Shown one piece after another: positions 45,938 through 55,300 of a stretch of DNA of 64,000 nt. A program made the translations under genes and the position numbers. Origin of the DNA: Chrysogorgia sp. JL179-B06 (lineage: Eukaryota > Cnidaria > Anthozoa > Scleralcyonacea > Chrysogorgiidae); contig JAYKKM010000263.1 of NCBI GenBank assembly GCA_035772405.1, positions 4,409,001 through 4,473,000 of the forward strand, written 5' to 3'. The notes beneath the pieces were generated by a model. That model worked only from the letters and a program-made list of their open reading frames with translations. It was not told the origin of the DNA and searched no databases. The number at the start of each line of letters is the position of its first letter. Positions within the stretch are counted from its first letter, which is position 1.

Positions 45938-46009
45938 GTCCAAGAAAGGAATCGAACCTGTAACCTTCTGATTACCGGTGAGATGCTCTAACCATTGAGC
46001 TACAGAGAC
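45938..46009 (-). pseudogene. tRNA-Thr-like sequence, decayed
   Basis: On the minus strand, 72 nt fit a cloverleaf: 5' GTCTCTG, TA, D-arm GCTCAATGGTTAGAGC, anticodon arm TCTCA-CCGGTAA-TCAGA (anticodon GGT, Thr), and T-arm with GGTTCGATTCC. Faults: U33 is C, one mismatch in the anticodon stem, one in the T stem, and two in the acceptor stem (3' CTTGGAC). A and B box sequences (TAGCTCAATGG, GGTTCGATTCC) are intact, so it may instead be the head of a tRNA-derived SINE. Confidence 0.6.
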
Positions 46010-47369
46010 TCAAATGGAGAGCGAAGGGTACAATGATGTACTGATTAAATTGATATATGTACTGCCTATATGTACTCCAATCGCCAGACATTTTAATAGT
46101 GTCAACCATTCGATTTCGGACATGAAAGTTTGTGCTATCTCACCTTGAACTATTAGCAATAACGAACGATTTTCTTTTCTTCAATTCCTCTAAATTCATC
46201 GTTTTTGTCTAGCAAGGGTGGACAAAAACACTGGCTTCTCACTTAATTCCCTTATTTATTTTGTTTTGCACAGAGTGACTCATGGGGCTGTCACGATATA
46301 ACAAAGAACATTGATGAGCAATACACAACTGTGTCATATATATATTATATATCAATATTATTTATTACTGTAGTAAGACTGAGATTTCTCATATCGTGCC
46401 CACACACAGTCACATGGCTGAGGGGCGGATCATCAGGGGCGGATCCAGGGGTTGCAACCGTTGCATTTGGAACGGTCAGATTTTACAAATTAAATATGCT
46501 AATTATGCCATTCCGAGATAAGAATGCTGGTCAGCAATCTGCATCCGACAACTTGTAGTACATTGAGACTATTGTATAATGCTCCTAATACGTCTTATTA
46601 TTATTATTTTACTTCACACATCACATGGATTACGCCGGCTACGTGTCGTCCGAAGATGCCGTCTTGCTTTGATTCAAAATAACTCGATTACTTGAAGTAT
46701 TCGTAGACCATATTCCAGTTTTGCATAACATCAGTCAGGGTATGGCAGCCCCGTTGCTAAGCTCTCTGAAGGTTGGAGACCTTAGCAACATGCTCCATTT
46801 CCGCTACGCAAGCGGTCAGATTCCCCCCATTCAAAAAATGAAGCAAACCACACCTGATTCAGGCCGGGACGATGTGAAATATCAGACTCGGCAAAATCGC
46901 GCCAAATGATGATGAATTCCAACAACGTTTTACAGTAGCTGTTGGTGGATCCTCGCTTAGGGAACAATACATTGCGAGGAAACACTCGACGAAGAGAGAA
47001 GACAAGCAATAGCATAGTCCCTTTTAATTTTAAACTTCCGTTTCCCGAAAATCATGCAGGAATGATGCTCTGTGGACTGAGGTATTAGTTATGAGTAATA
47101 AACGGTTATTATATATTCATGTAAATTTTGCCTGTCGGAATATTATATAGAGCTTGTTTTGTCCTGTTTCAGTCTGAATATATTTTAATATATTTTCAAA
47201 ATTCTCGAAAGTACCGACTCTTATATACAGTGGACTCGCTGAGGGAGATGGAAATTATCTAATATTATCTGTTATTATATAGAATACACATCGATGAAAT
47301 CCATGGATTTCCCTATTCATGTGAAGTTATGGATATTTTATCAATTTCAATATAATACATATAGAGGAT
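46010..47369. other. Non-coding region with one hAT-like end
   Basis: At 46433-46452 the sequence CAGGGGCGGATCCAGGGG matches the usual terminal repeat of many invertebrate hAT transposons; no partner end is seen, so it is a fragment. No gene is supported in the rest. Confidence 0.35.
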
Positions 47370-47489
47370 ATTACACGGTGGTGCGAAGATATGAATATTA
47401 TCTTCGAGTGGTGAAAACAATATGAGCATAGCGAATGAGTAAATTTACCACGAGAAGATAATATTCATATGTTCAAGCAACCTTGTAAT
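47370..47489. mobile_element. 120-bp MITE-like element
   Basis: Left ATTACACGGTGGTGCGAAG and ATATGAATATTATCTTC pair with right GAAGATAATATTCATAT and CAAGCAACCTTGTAAT. Short interior, no coding capacity. Confidence 0.6.
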
Positions 47490-47890
47490 TTTTTTTTATT
47501 ATATAGATTAATGCAAAAGGTGGGAAAATGTTTAATCACATAATCGAGATATGGAAAATATGTCACTGCATATTAGTAAAACACTCCCATCTATATCATA
47601 AAAACAGAATATTACTAACCAATACTCAAAGATAAATTTCTATCTGATCACGGTCATGCATGTAATATCCTCAATTTATTTTTTATCTCAATTTATTTTG
47701 TTCTCACTAGGTAATTTAATCCCTAAATGCCCTTGAAACAGGGAAAATCTGTATTAAATGTTTCCCTCAGCATGCATGACTCGAACATGCCTTGGTTGAC
47801 AGTTTGCATGGAATTTCAAACAATACAAATTATATTTCATCAGTAAGGATGGTATTACAAACTAATTAATACCATGTCATGTAGGGAAAT
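47490..47890. other. AT-rich spacer, nothing recognised
   Basis: No frame, repeat or RNA gene could be supported. Confidence 0.25.
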
Positions 47891-48084
47891 CAGTGATTAA
47901 GGCCCCAGTTACACCATACTGGATTGCTACCTTGCAATCCAGTATACAAATCATAGCAAAAAGGTGTATGAGCTACTAATAAGGTCTCAGTGATTAAGGC
48001 CCCAGTTACACCATACTGGATTGCTACCTTGCAATCCAGTATACAAATCATAGCAAAAAGGTGTATGAGCTACTAATAAGGTCT
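47891..48084 (+). repeat. Exact 97-bp tandem duplication with an internal hairpin
   Basis: The unit starting CAGTGATTAAGGCCCCAGTT occurs at 47891 and 47988 without a visible difference. Each contains ATACTGGATTGC-TACCTT-GCAATCCAGTAT, a perfect 12-bp stem with a 6-nt loop. Identity suggests a very recent duplication. Confidence 0.85.
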
Positions 48085-48394
48085 CTTGTAAACTAAGGAC
48101 TTTTATTAGCTGCTCATGCACTTTCATTCCTTTTCAAGCTTTTGTTTCCTACAACGTCCTACCACTTTACTCCCACTGATACTCCCTTGAGTATTAAACC
48201 TGCCATACACCCTTGACTAGTACTCCCTTTCCCTCAGTCTGTTTGCTGCTTAACTGTGAACATAGCAAATTATTTAATATTTTCACATCTCATTAATTAT
48301 TAGTTTGTTTTTCCCCATGCATTTGATTGGCTACTTTCAACTTACCTCACCCTTTTTACTTATATAAGCCCCATTTATTTTACTTTAAGGGCTC

Positions 48395-48870
48395 TTTTTG
48401 CTGCAGAACCAAGATGATTTTAACTTTCCTAACCACTATTTTGCTGTTTAAACCTAGGCGATATTGACTTACTCTTACATGTAAATATACCATTATCACA
48501 TTAGGTTATCCTTCCTAACTATCATTAACCATTTTTCTGCTGAACCTACATGTAGATGATTTTGAACCGATTATCCTTCCTAATTGCCATTTTGCTGCAG
48601 AACCAAGATGATTTTTACCTGATGATTGTTCCTAACTATTATTTTACTGCTGGACCAAGATTATTTTGAACTTAATTATACATTGTCTACATGTAAATAC
48701 CATTATACTGCAGAACCAAGATTATTTTGTACTTTTTACACTTCCTATTATACATGTAACTATCATTTTGCTGCAAAACCAAGATGATTTTGAGATGATC
48801 ATCCTTCCTAACCGAGTGATTTTAACTGATTATCCCTTCCTAACTACAGTCAAACCTGTATTAAGCGATC
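48395..48870 (+). repeat. Degenerate ~60-bp tandem array
   Basis: GCTGCAGAACCAAGATGATT recurs about six times (48401, 48594, 48640, 48707, 48771 and partial copies) with TTATCCTTCCTAACTA-type spacers. The units have decayed and spacing varies from about 45 to 70 bp. Confidence 0.6.
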
Positions 48871-48896
48871 CCCATATTAGGCGGTCACCCTTTATT

Positions 48897-49107
48897 AAAG
48901 CCCGGTTTCCATGATTGCAACGATCGCAGAAATAGAGTTCTGCGATCATTGCGATCATATGGAAACCATAAACCTGGCGATCGCGGAGATATAAAAATTT
49001 CTATTTCTTCGATCGAAGCCGATTTCTATATGAATGCAACGATCACAAGGATCGCAACGAGTCGACGATCGTTGCAATCGCTGCGATCATATGGAAACCG
49101 GGCTTTA
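48897..49107. mobile_element. 211-bp MITE inside a GCGGTCACC-type repeat
   Basis: AAAGCCCGGTTTCCATGATT and ATATGGAAACCGGGCTTT are the inverted ends; the interior holds four GCGATC/GATCGC-rich blocks. It splits an older repeat carrying ...AGCGGTCACCTG... on both sides (48886, 49107, 49176). Confidence 0.65.
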
Positions 49108-49214
49108 GCGGTCACCTGAAGTCCTGAAAACTTCTTAACATACATACTATATATCGTATTGGACCTGCCTAAAGCGGTCACCTGCTCAATCGCCATGAGT
49201 GACCGCATATACAT

Positions 49215-50079
49215 GTAACTACAATTATTATGCTGTTGCTTGACCTTTTATATAATATTGGTGTGGACAATTATTTTTAAATAAAAGGCAACAAAAATAT
49301 TTTCCTGCAGTAAGGACTGTAGAACAAAGGTACAGTAGTGCTACGCATTGTTTTGCAGGTATCCACACTTTTAATTTAAGGAGAAATGTGCGAAGAGAAC
49401 GTGATTTGGGTTCAAAAATATACAGCGTTTTAAAAGCATTTTAAAATGTGTTGTCAAAATGAAGGAAATAGCGTTTCAGAGGTTGTAAAATTTCAAAATG
49501 CCCCTGTGTATTGCAACAATAATATTATAAATCATTATTTTTTTATATTACAAACTATGATCCTACTTTGAGTTCAACATGTAATAGATAAAATAGGAGT
49601 ACACAAACTGTTGTAAATTCCCATAAAGAACAGATGCAATATTTTACTTAGCAAATTACCTTTGTTTTTATAAAACATGTGTAATTAATCAAAATTATTG
49701 ATTAAACATTTCTTTATAATTTTCCTCATGAATTCTAATTCAAGTTAAACATTTTCTCAATGGGGTCATGATCACTTTATTTGTGACAGGCAAAACCATT
49801 ATCTTGATAGAATTGAAAGGGCAATGCCTGCATCTTCATTTTAACATAAAAAAACAAAGCACTATAATGCTCTTCATATTTCTGTACACAAGATAATATT
49901 AATTGCTGTCCTATAGTATTATGTTGCTTCAGAGGGGACTATTCACCTTTAAAGTGCCTATATGGAGTTTGGGGATTTTAGAGCTAGTTTAGATGTCTAA
50001 AGTGAAAATTTACCATTTCCGTCATATTACGTCTAAACTAGGCCTTAGAGTCTTAAGAAAAATTGTAATATATCTTTTC
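49215..50079. other. Non-coding AT-rich region
   Basis: Only a weak inverted pair CTAGTTTAGATGT / ACGTCTAAACTAG (49985-50042) was seen. No gene is supported. Confidence 0.3.
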
Positions 50080-50176
50080 ATTGGAAAATGCAATCTTCAT
50101 GGACTTTTTCACTGTCAAGGTTACAAGTCACTTGTAACTTTGACAGTGAAAAAGTCCATGAAGATTGCATTTTCCA
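50080..50176 (+). repeat. Near-perfect long hairpin, miRNA-precursor-like
   Basis: ATTGGAAAATGCAATCTTCA to GGTTACAAGT forms a 47-bp stem with ACTTGTAACTTTGAC to TGCATTTTCCAAT; one mismatch is seen and the loop is only a few bases. It could be a young foldback element, an endogenous siRNA source or a miRNA-like precursor. No terminal duplication was found. Confidence 0.6.
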
Positions 50177-50224
50177 ATCTTCATAGTGATGTCAAAGCAG
50201 GAATATACTGTTGGAAAGACATAA

Positions 50225-50745
50225 TAAATTTGCAACATGATATGATATGATATGAATATGATATGAAAACTTTATTTAATGAGGGTAGCACATAATAGTA
50301 CAAGCACTAACAACCTTGTGGCCCTCTCAATATAAATATACAAATATGTTAGAAATAGATATGATATACAGTGTGAAGATATTACTATTACATGTTAATA
50401 TTAATTTGATTATAGAAGATAAAAATTATCTAAAAAATTATAAATTAAAATGATGATAGTGTTTTTGTTCTTCTAAAAAGTTTATAAACAAATTCGACCT
50501 CAGAGATTTTACACTTGGTAAAGTTCTTACATATATCGGTAAGCTATTCCATATCTTTACACTAGTAGCCGAAAATGTTCTCCCACCTTCAGTAATACGA
50601 TTGTATTTAGGTGGGATAAAAGTACATTTGGCATTTCTAGTATTACGAGAATGTCTATCTCCATTTAACACAAGTAATTTATCCAGATAACTGGGCGTAC
50701 TTCCCTTTGTCCGATTGATGTATTCAATATTTCATGCATTTGCAC
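50225..50745 (-). mobile_element. LINE RT C-terminus with (ATATC)n tail, antisense
   Basis: Minus strand: EYINRTKGSTPSYLDKLLVL, HSRNTRNAKCTFIPPKYNRI and RTFSATSVKIWNSLPIYVRT to a stop at 50438. The 3' UTR ends in AATAAAGTTTTCATATC and ATATC repeats at about 50235. The copy is 5'-truncated near 50745. Confidence 0.65.
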
Positions 50746-50802
50746 AATTGCAATGGGGAATTCAAAAGGTGAAGAAGTTGTCGTCTAACTACGTCAGCTG
50801 AC

Positions 50803-51054
50803 CTTCGATCCTTGTAATGGTACTATGAAGACCTGATTCTGCAATTCGGTGGAACTCTTCACATTTAACTGATGACATAACGGACAGACATCTTCAAAAC
50901 GCTTCACGATAACTTCAAACTTGCGATCGGGATATGTAAGATTCTGAAACATAAACCTAAGTTTATCACATTGATTGAATTGAATGAATTTATTTAAAGA
51001 GGAAGCTTCATCACCAGACCTCTCAACTTTGAAATTTGGGACGACACCCACCTA
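50803..51054 (-). CDS. Isolated exon-like frame, unrecognised
   Basis: Between a CCCTAG acceptor (exon start about 51054) and an AAG|GTCAGC donor (about 50803) the frame reads GVVPNFKVERSGDEASSLNK, IQFNQCDKLRFMFQNLTYPD and RFEDVCPLCHQLNVKSSTEL. A CPLC pair suggests a possible zinc site. It does not look like a retroelement domain, so it may be a host exon, but there is no partner exon in view. Confidence 0.35.
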
Positions 51055-51199
51055 GGGGGGTCCGTAGTCACGCACCTGAAAATTTTTGAATCTCAAATGT
51101 CTGAAATGCCGTTTTCCTGCATTTTGAGAGCATTTAACACATTTCTTACCCAAATATCGAATTACAAAATGCGCAGTAGTTAATTGTACAATAGTTTTT

Positions 51200-51500
51200 C
51201 TAACATTTGAATTTGAATTTTATTAAAATTTTCAAATGGCAGATTGTTGTAACAGTCAGCAATCTGAAAAACTTGAAATTACAAAAAGTGTCAGTTATTA
51301 AAATATAAAATATACAATCTACAATATAAAATACAATTAATTAAAAATATATACATGTCAATAATCTATACTATACTCTTAGAGCTACTAATTTCCTTCA
51401 CTAGTGTCAAGTGAATCCCATTTTCTAACACAATATGGTATAAAACTTTTCTTAAATCGTTCAGTCCTGCATTTAAAAAGTGGATACTTCCGAGGCTTCA
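51200..51500 (-). mobile_element. Small LINE 3' fragment with (AATTC)n-like tail
   Basis: Minus strand: FVKPRKYPLFKCRTERFKKS and FIPYCVRKWDSLD, a typical ORF2 end, stop near 51390, and a tail ATTCAAATTCAAATG at about 51203-51220. At 51515-51565 a 21-bp direct repeat (GAGATTTACAGATAGCTGCG) is present twice. Confidence 0.45.
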
Positions 51501-51659
51501 CAAACTGCCCAGTGCATGAGATTTACAGATAGCTGCGTGAGATTTACAGATAGCTGCGTGAGAATGAAACCGAATGCGTGAGAGTTGATAGGTCTGCATC
51601 AGCCTAAGGTGCTTTTCATGAAGGGACCTCCAAATAGCATTACAATGAAATTTAAATAA

Positions 51660-53830
51660 CAAACTATATATAAAAGATCAAAAACCTATGTAAGTATACA
51701 TAATTTAAAAGCAAAAACAAGCTATCAATATTCTAAAAAGATTTCCAGTTATTATAGTTTTAAAAGCGTTAATTGAACTGGAATTTTTTACGTAGTAAGG
51801 AAGGTTATTCCATTCATTAATAAATAAAAAATTATATCTACATTGGCCCCAGTTAGGTTTACATAGTGGTAATACCATATTATTCCTAAAACGAGTTTCA
51901 TATGATTGAACTTGAAAATCACATATATTGTCCAGTTCAAAATCAATCATCTTATTTAAAACTTTAAAAACAAATGCAGAGCAGCGAAAAGTCTCCTTTG
52001 TTTTAAGGGTTTCCATTTTAGACATTCAAGCGCCAAAGAACTAGATGATTGATTAGGCATGTCCAAAATAATATTGGCAGCCTTATTTTGTGAAAGTTGA
52101 ATTCTATCCATCAGCGTGTTGTTACATCTGTCGGCCCAGACTATATCTCCATAGTCAAAAAGAGGCAATATAATGGTATTGTAAACCAATTTTCTTGAAT
52201 ATAATGGAAGCAGGTACTTAATTCGCTTTAAAATACCCAGCCTCTGCATTATTTTAGCTTGAATATGATCAGTCCATGTCAGATTTTCATTGATGACAAC
52301 ACCAAGGTACTTAAAATTATCAACTCTGAAGCAGTTCCTCATCAATCACAATATTTAAGTTTTCAAGACAGACAGACAGTGGTCAGCAGGTAATCTCGTA
52401 GAGATTTTCTAATATCATTAGAGTACTAGGGTGCACAAGGACGAACAGTAACCACACGTTCTTTAAGAGGAGCAAAGACATCAATAGTTGAGCGTAAAAC
52501 TTAATCATATTGATTAGTTAATGTAATTAAATCAGATGATTCATCAGCAAACGAATTTAAAATCAATTGATTGTAGCTTGCGATAGGATATACGGTTTTT
52601 CTTAAACATCGGTTTCTGTAGCAATACGTTGAAGCAAATAGCGGAGTGGTCAGAAATAGGAGGATCAACAATGTTCATATTAGTGACCAAGTCTTTGTCA
52701 ACTCTCGTTATAACGAGGTCCAAAGTATGCCCGCTGGTGTGCGTTGAACCACGAACATGTTTCAGATTAAAAGAATCGAAAATATCAACTAATCGTTTTG
52801 ACTGGACATTGTTCTGGTCATCAATATGAAAATTGAAATCACCAACTATTATAAGATCGCCAGACAACCTAGAAACTTGTTCAAGAAATCAGGTAAACTC
52901 ATCAAAAAATAAAATAGGAGTACATTGATTCAAACGAGACGGTGGTGGCCGACAAATAATAAAAATTCTGACAATCTTAAAGTTTGTTAGACGAGCATCT
53001 AGAAACTCAAATGATTTAAATGACCCATCGTGATGATTATTAAGAACTTTCACTGAGAGGCTCTCCTTGAACATCATCCCAACACCGCCACCCCTGCAAT
53101 GTCTAGGCATATGTACGAACGAATAACCAGTGGGACACAAGATACCAATCTCAAAATCATCAACATTATCAGGTCACAGCCAGGTTTCTGTTAAGGCAAC
53201 TATGTCGAGATCTTTGTCAACAACGAAATCTTTAAGACATGGCTTCGTTTCTTACCGATCGTGTGTTTAAAAGGCAGCAGTTCATACAACGAGATGATTT
53301 CGTGGGCGATAAAGGAGTTGCCAAACCGGTTGACAAACTTTTTGTGCCTTTGTGTTCCAAAGCCCAATGGAGGTCGTTCAGTAATATGAATAGCAATTTT
53401 ATGTCGTTTGAATAACCACCTTTCATTAACCTTTTTACCCGCATGACAACCACGATATTTGTACGATCCAATTCCAGTTCTCGACAGAACACACTTGGGA
53501 CTAAACCACTAACCTGCATCGATCGACCAATCAAGTTATGAAGCATCAAGCGATTTGGAGTGCCAAAGGCAGAAACGGCATGACAGTGACTCGAATCGCT
53601 GTCAACAATCAAACCACAACGAGTAGCACGAGAATTCGTTGTCTGACAATTTTGATATGTTATAACATTGACATCTGGACCAGGGTTTCTTTCGACGTCC
53701 CCATAGATGGCGATATCCATGTTACACGGTATATAAAGACAAGTATGACCATGTTTATTCCTCTCACATTGAGGAGGTACTCTCACATTGAGGACATTTG
53801 CTCAGCAAATTCGGTGAGCTGCTGATCTTA
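51660..53830 (-). mobile_element. CR1/L2-type LINE with 2A motif, core RT deleted
   Basis: Minus strand order: N-terminal part from 53786 with GDVERNPGP at 53676-53702; CCLLNTRSVRN; APE endonuclease pieces (FVHMPRHCRGGGVGMMFKES, IIVGDFNFHIDDQ, LDLVITRVDKDL, DPPISDHSAICFN), then a jump near 52350-52550 directly to the RT thumb (NFKYLGVVINENLTWTDHI, PLFDYGDIVWADR) and C-terminus (NFLFINEWNNLPYYVKNSSS, stop 51705). Fingers, palm and active site are missing. Frameshifts occur near 53230, 52880 and 52020. Inactive. Confidence 0.75.
53676..53702 (-). other. 2A-like ribosome-skipping motif
   Basis: The frame encodes GDVERNPGP preceded by IAIY, fitting the DxExNPGP consensus of 2A sequences, at residues 29-37 of the LINE N-terminal frame. 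In other invertebrate CR1/L2-like elements such motifs separate a short leader from ORF2 by ribosome skipping. Here the element is dead but the motif is perfect. Confidence 0.8.
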
Positions 53831-54500
53831 ACAACTGTAGAGTTTATTTCACAAACAATTGTAACTTCTCGATCAAGGCAAATTATATGAATAAAAAATA
53901 AAAGCAACACAGACTTTAAAACTTAAAATATTGACAAGAGTAATTTTCTGTGGCCGCCATGTTTATTTTAAGAGTAATTTTCAAGAGTAATTTTCCGTGG
54001 CCGTCTTTTACAACCGCTCCGAAAACGTTTTTCGAATGCCTGTAAGCTATGAATGCATTATTTGCAAAAATAAAATTCCTTTTTGGATAAGTTTTATAAT
54101 TGAAAATAGACTCGGAAAAAACGTCGAAAAACACAAGAAACCACCAGCCATATTGGTTTATTCCCACGCGAGATTTTTCCAAGTATTTCAATTTTTACGT
54201 GCGTGTGATTTTCGCGGGTTTGTACCCAGTTCCTTTATCTCAGATTTCTCAGAAGGGTATCTCATCTTGTTCCAAAGATATTCACGTTTTTGTAACACGC
54301 AAACAATGCATTATGACGTCTCATCTACTCATACGAACTCCACGAAATTCTCAAGACAAGGAATATATATACAGCTCAACACAATGCACAGTGAAGTGTA
54401 TCAATACTATTATCACGTCTGGAAAGTTTCAGTACTCATCTTCAATCGCAACGTCAGCCTGTTTATTTTTTTAAATTTTGCAGGATAAACTATGTATGTA
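53831..54500. other. Flank between the 2A LINE and the next transposon
   Basis: GTACTCTCACATTGAGGA occurs twice around 53760-53800, possibly 5' UTR units of the LINE. Frames of 120-160 codons exist on several strands from 53997 to 54488, but none shows a recognisable motif, and they overlap one another; no gene is called. Confidence 0.25.
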
Positions 54501-54765
54501 TGTATAACAACTACATCTGGATCACTAGATCTCTGGGTCGCTAGATATCCGGGTCTCTGGATCACTAGGTCTCTATGTCGCTAGATCTCTGGTTCACAAG
54601 ATCTCTGGTGTGTGGTCTGAATCACAGTCCTGAGCCACGAAGGGTCTGGGAACGAGAATGAGTCCTGAGATCTACCCTCTTCAATCTCGTACCCAGGCCT
54701 CCTCTTGAGGCGAAAATATGTCACGTTGTCATTTTATTTGGGGTGCGTTAAGGATAAGATCAAAT

Positions 54766-55300
54766 ATGGCAATCAAAGTGAAAAGTATTGGTGATTTAGA
54801 GAACGAGTTGTCCAAAAATCGGAAAACACGGTGTATAGATGGCTTTCAACGTTAGCAAAGAGTCGTGGAACCACTGCAGAACTATTGCTTGGCAGTGCGT
54901 TGGCTTCAACAAGTGTGATTCTCGGCAAGATAACCGTAAAGCTGTTTCAGAATTTGCATGAATATGCAAATTTGTTCCTGATAGCTGTTGCCCCTTCTGG
55001 ATCCGGGAAAACACCTGCTTGGTTGCGTTCGCCCAATAGTGAACTATGTTGAAGATAAGGCAAAAACAAGTTTTCTTGTCGATGACACCACGTGCAATGG
55101 GTTATTCAATTTCTACAACGCAAAGAAGACGGTAACGCCAATGCTTTGCGTCGACGAAGCGTACCCGCTACTCAAAACCGTGGCCTTCCCGACCAAGGCA
55201 TGCGGTCAGACTTCTCTTAGCATGGAGAGGCTTTGCAAATTATACGACGGTGACTATTGGTACTGCGTCAAAGGAAATAAAGGCGCAAGAAGGAAAAAAA
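54766..55300 (+). pseudogene. DUF3987-like P-loop protein (helicase/primase-like), frameshifted
   Basis: The start at 54766 gives MAIKVKSIGDLENELSKN, then a shift near 54830 leads to LAKSRGTTAELLLGSALAST, LFQNLHEYANLFLIAVAPSG and the Walker A SGSGKTP (about 54995-55015). A second shift near 55020 leads to SFLVDDTTCNGLFNFYNAKK, PMLCVDEAYPLLK and MERLCKLYDGDYW (about 55220-55262). Motif order and spacing fit DUF3987, a P-loop family known mainly from mobile elements of microbes. The C-terminus is lost where the opposite-strand transposase remnant begins. Confidence 0.5.

Noticed and set aside
46433..46452. Complete hAT transposon starting at CAGGGGCGGATCC
   Set aside because: No matching inverted end or coding sequence was found downstream; only an end fragment is supported.
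53997..54488. 163-codon plus-strand frame with a CIICKNK motif
   Set aside because: Overlapping frames of similar length exist on both strands, there are no conserved blocks, and the single CxxC is not enough.
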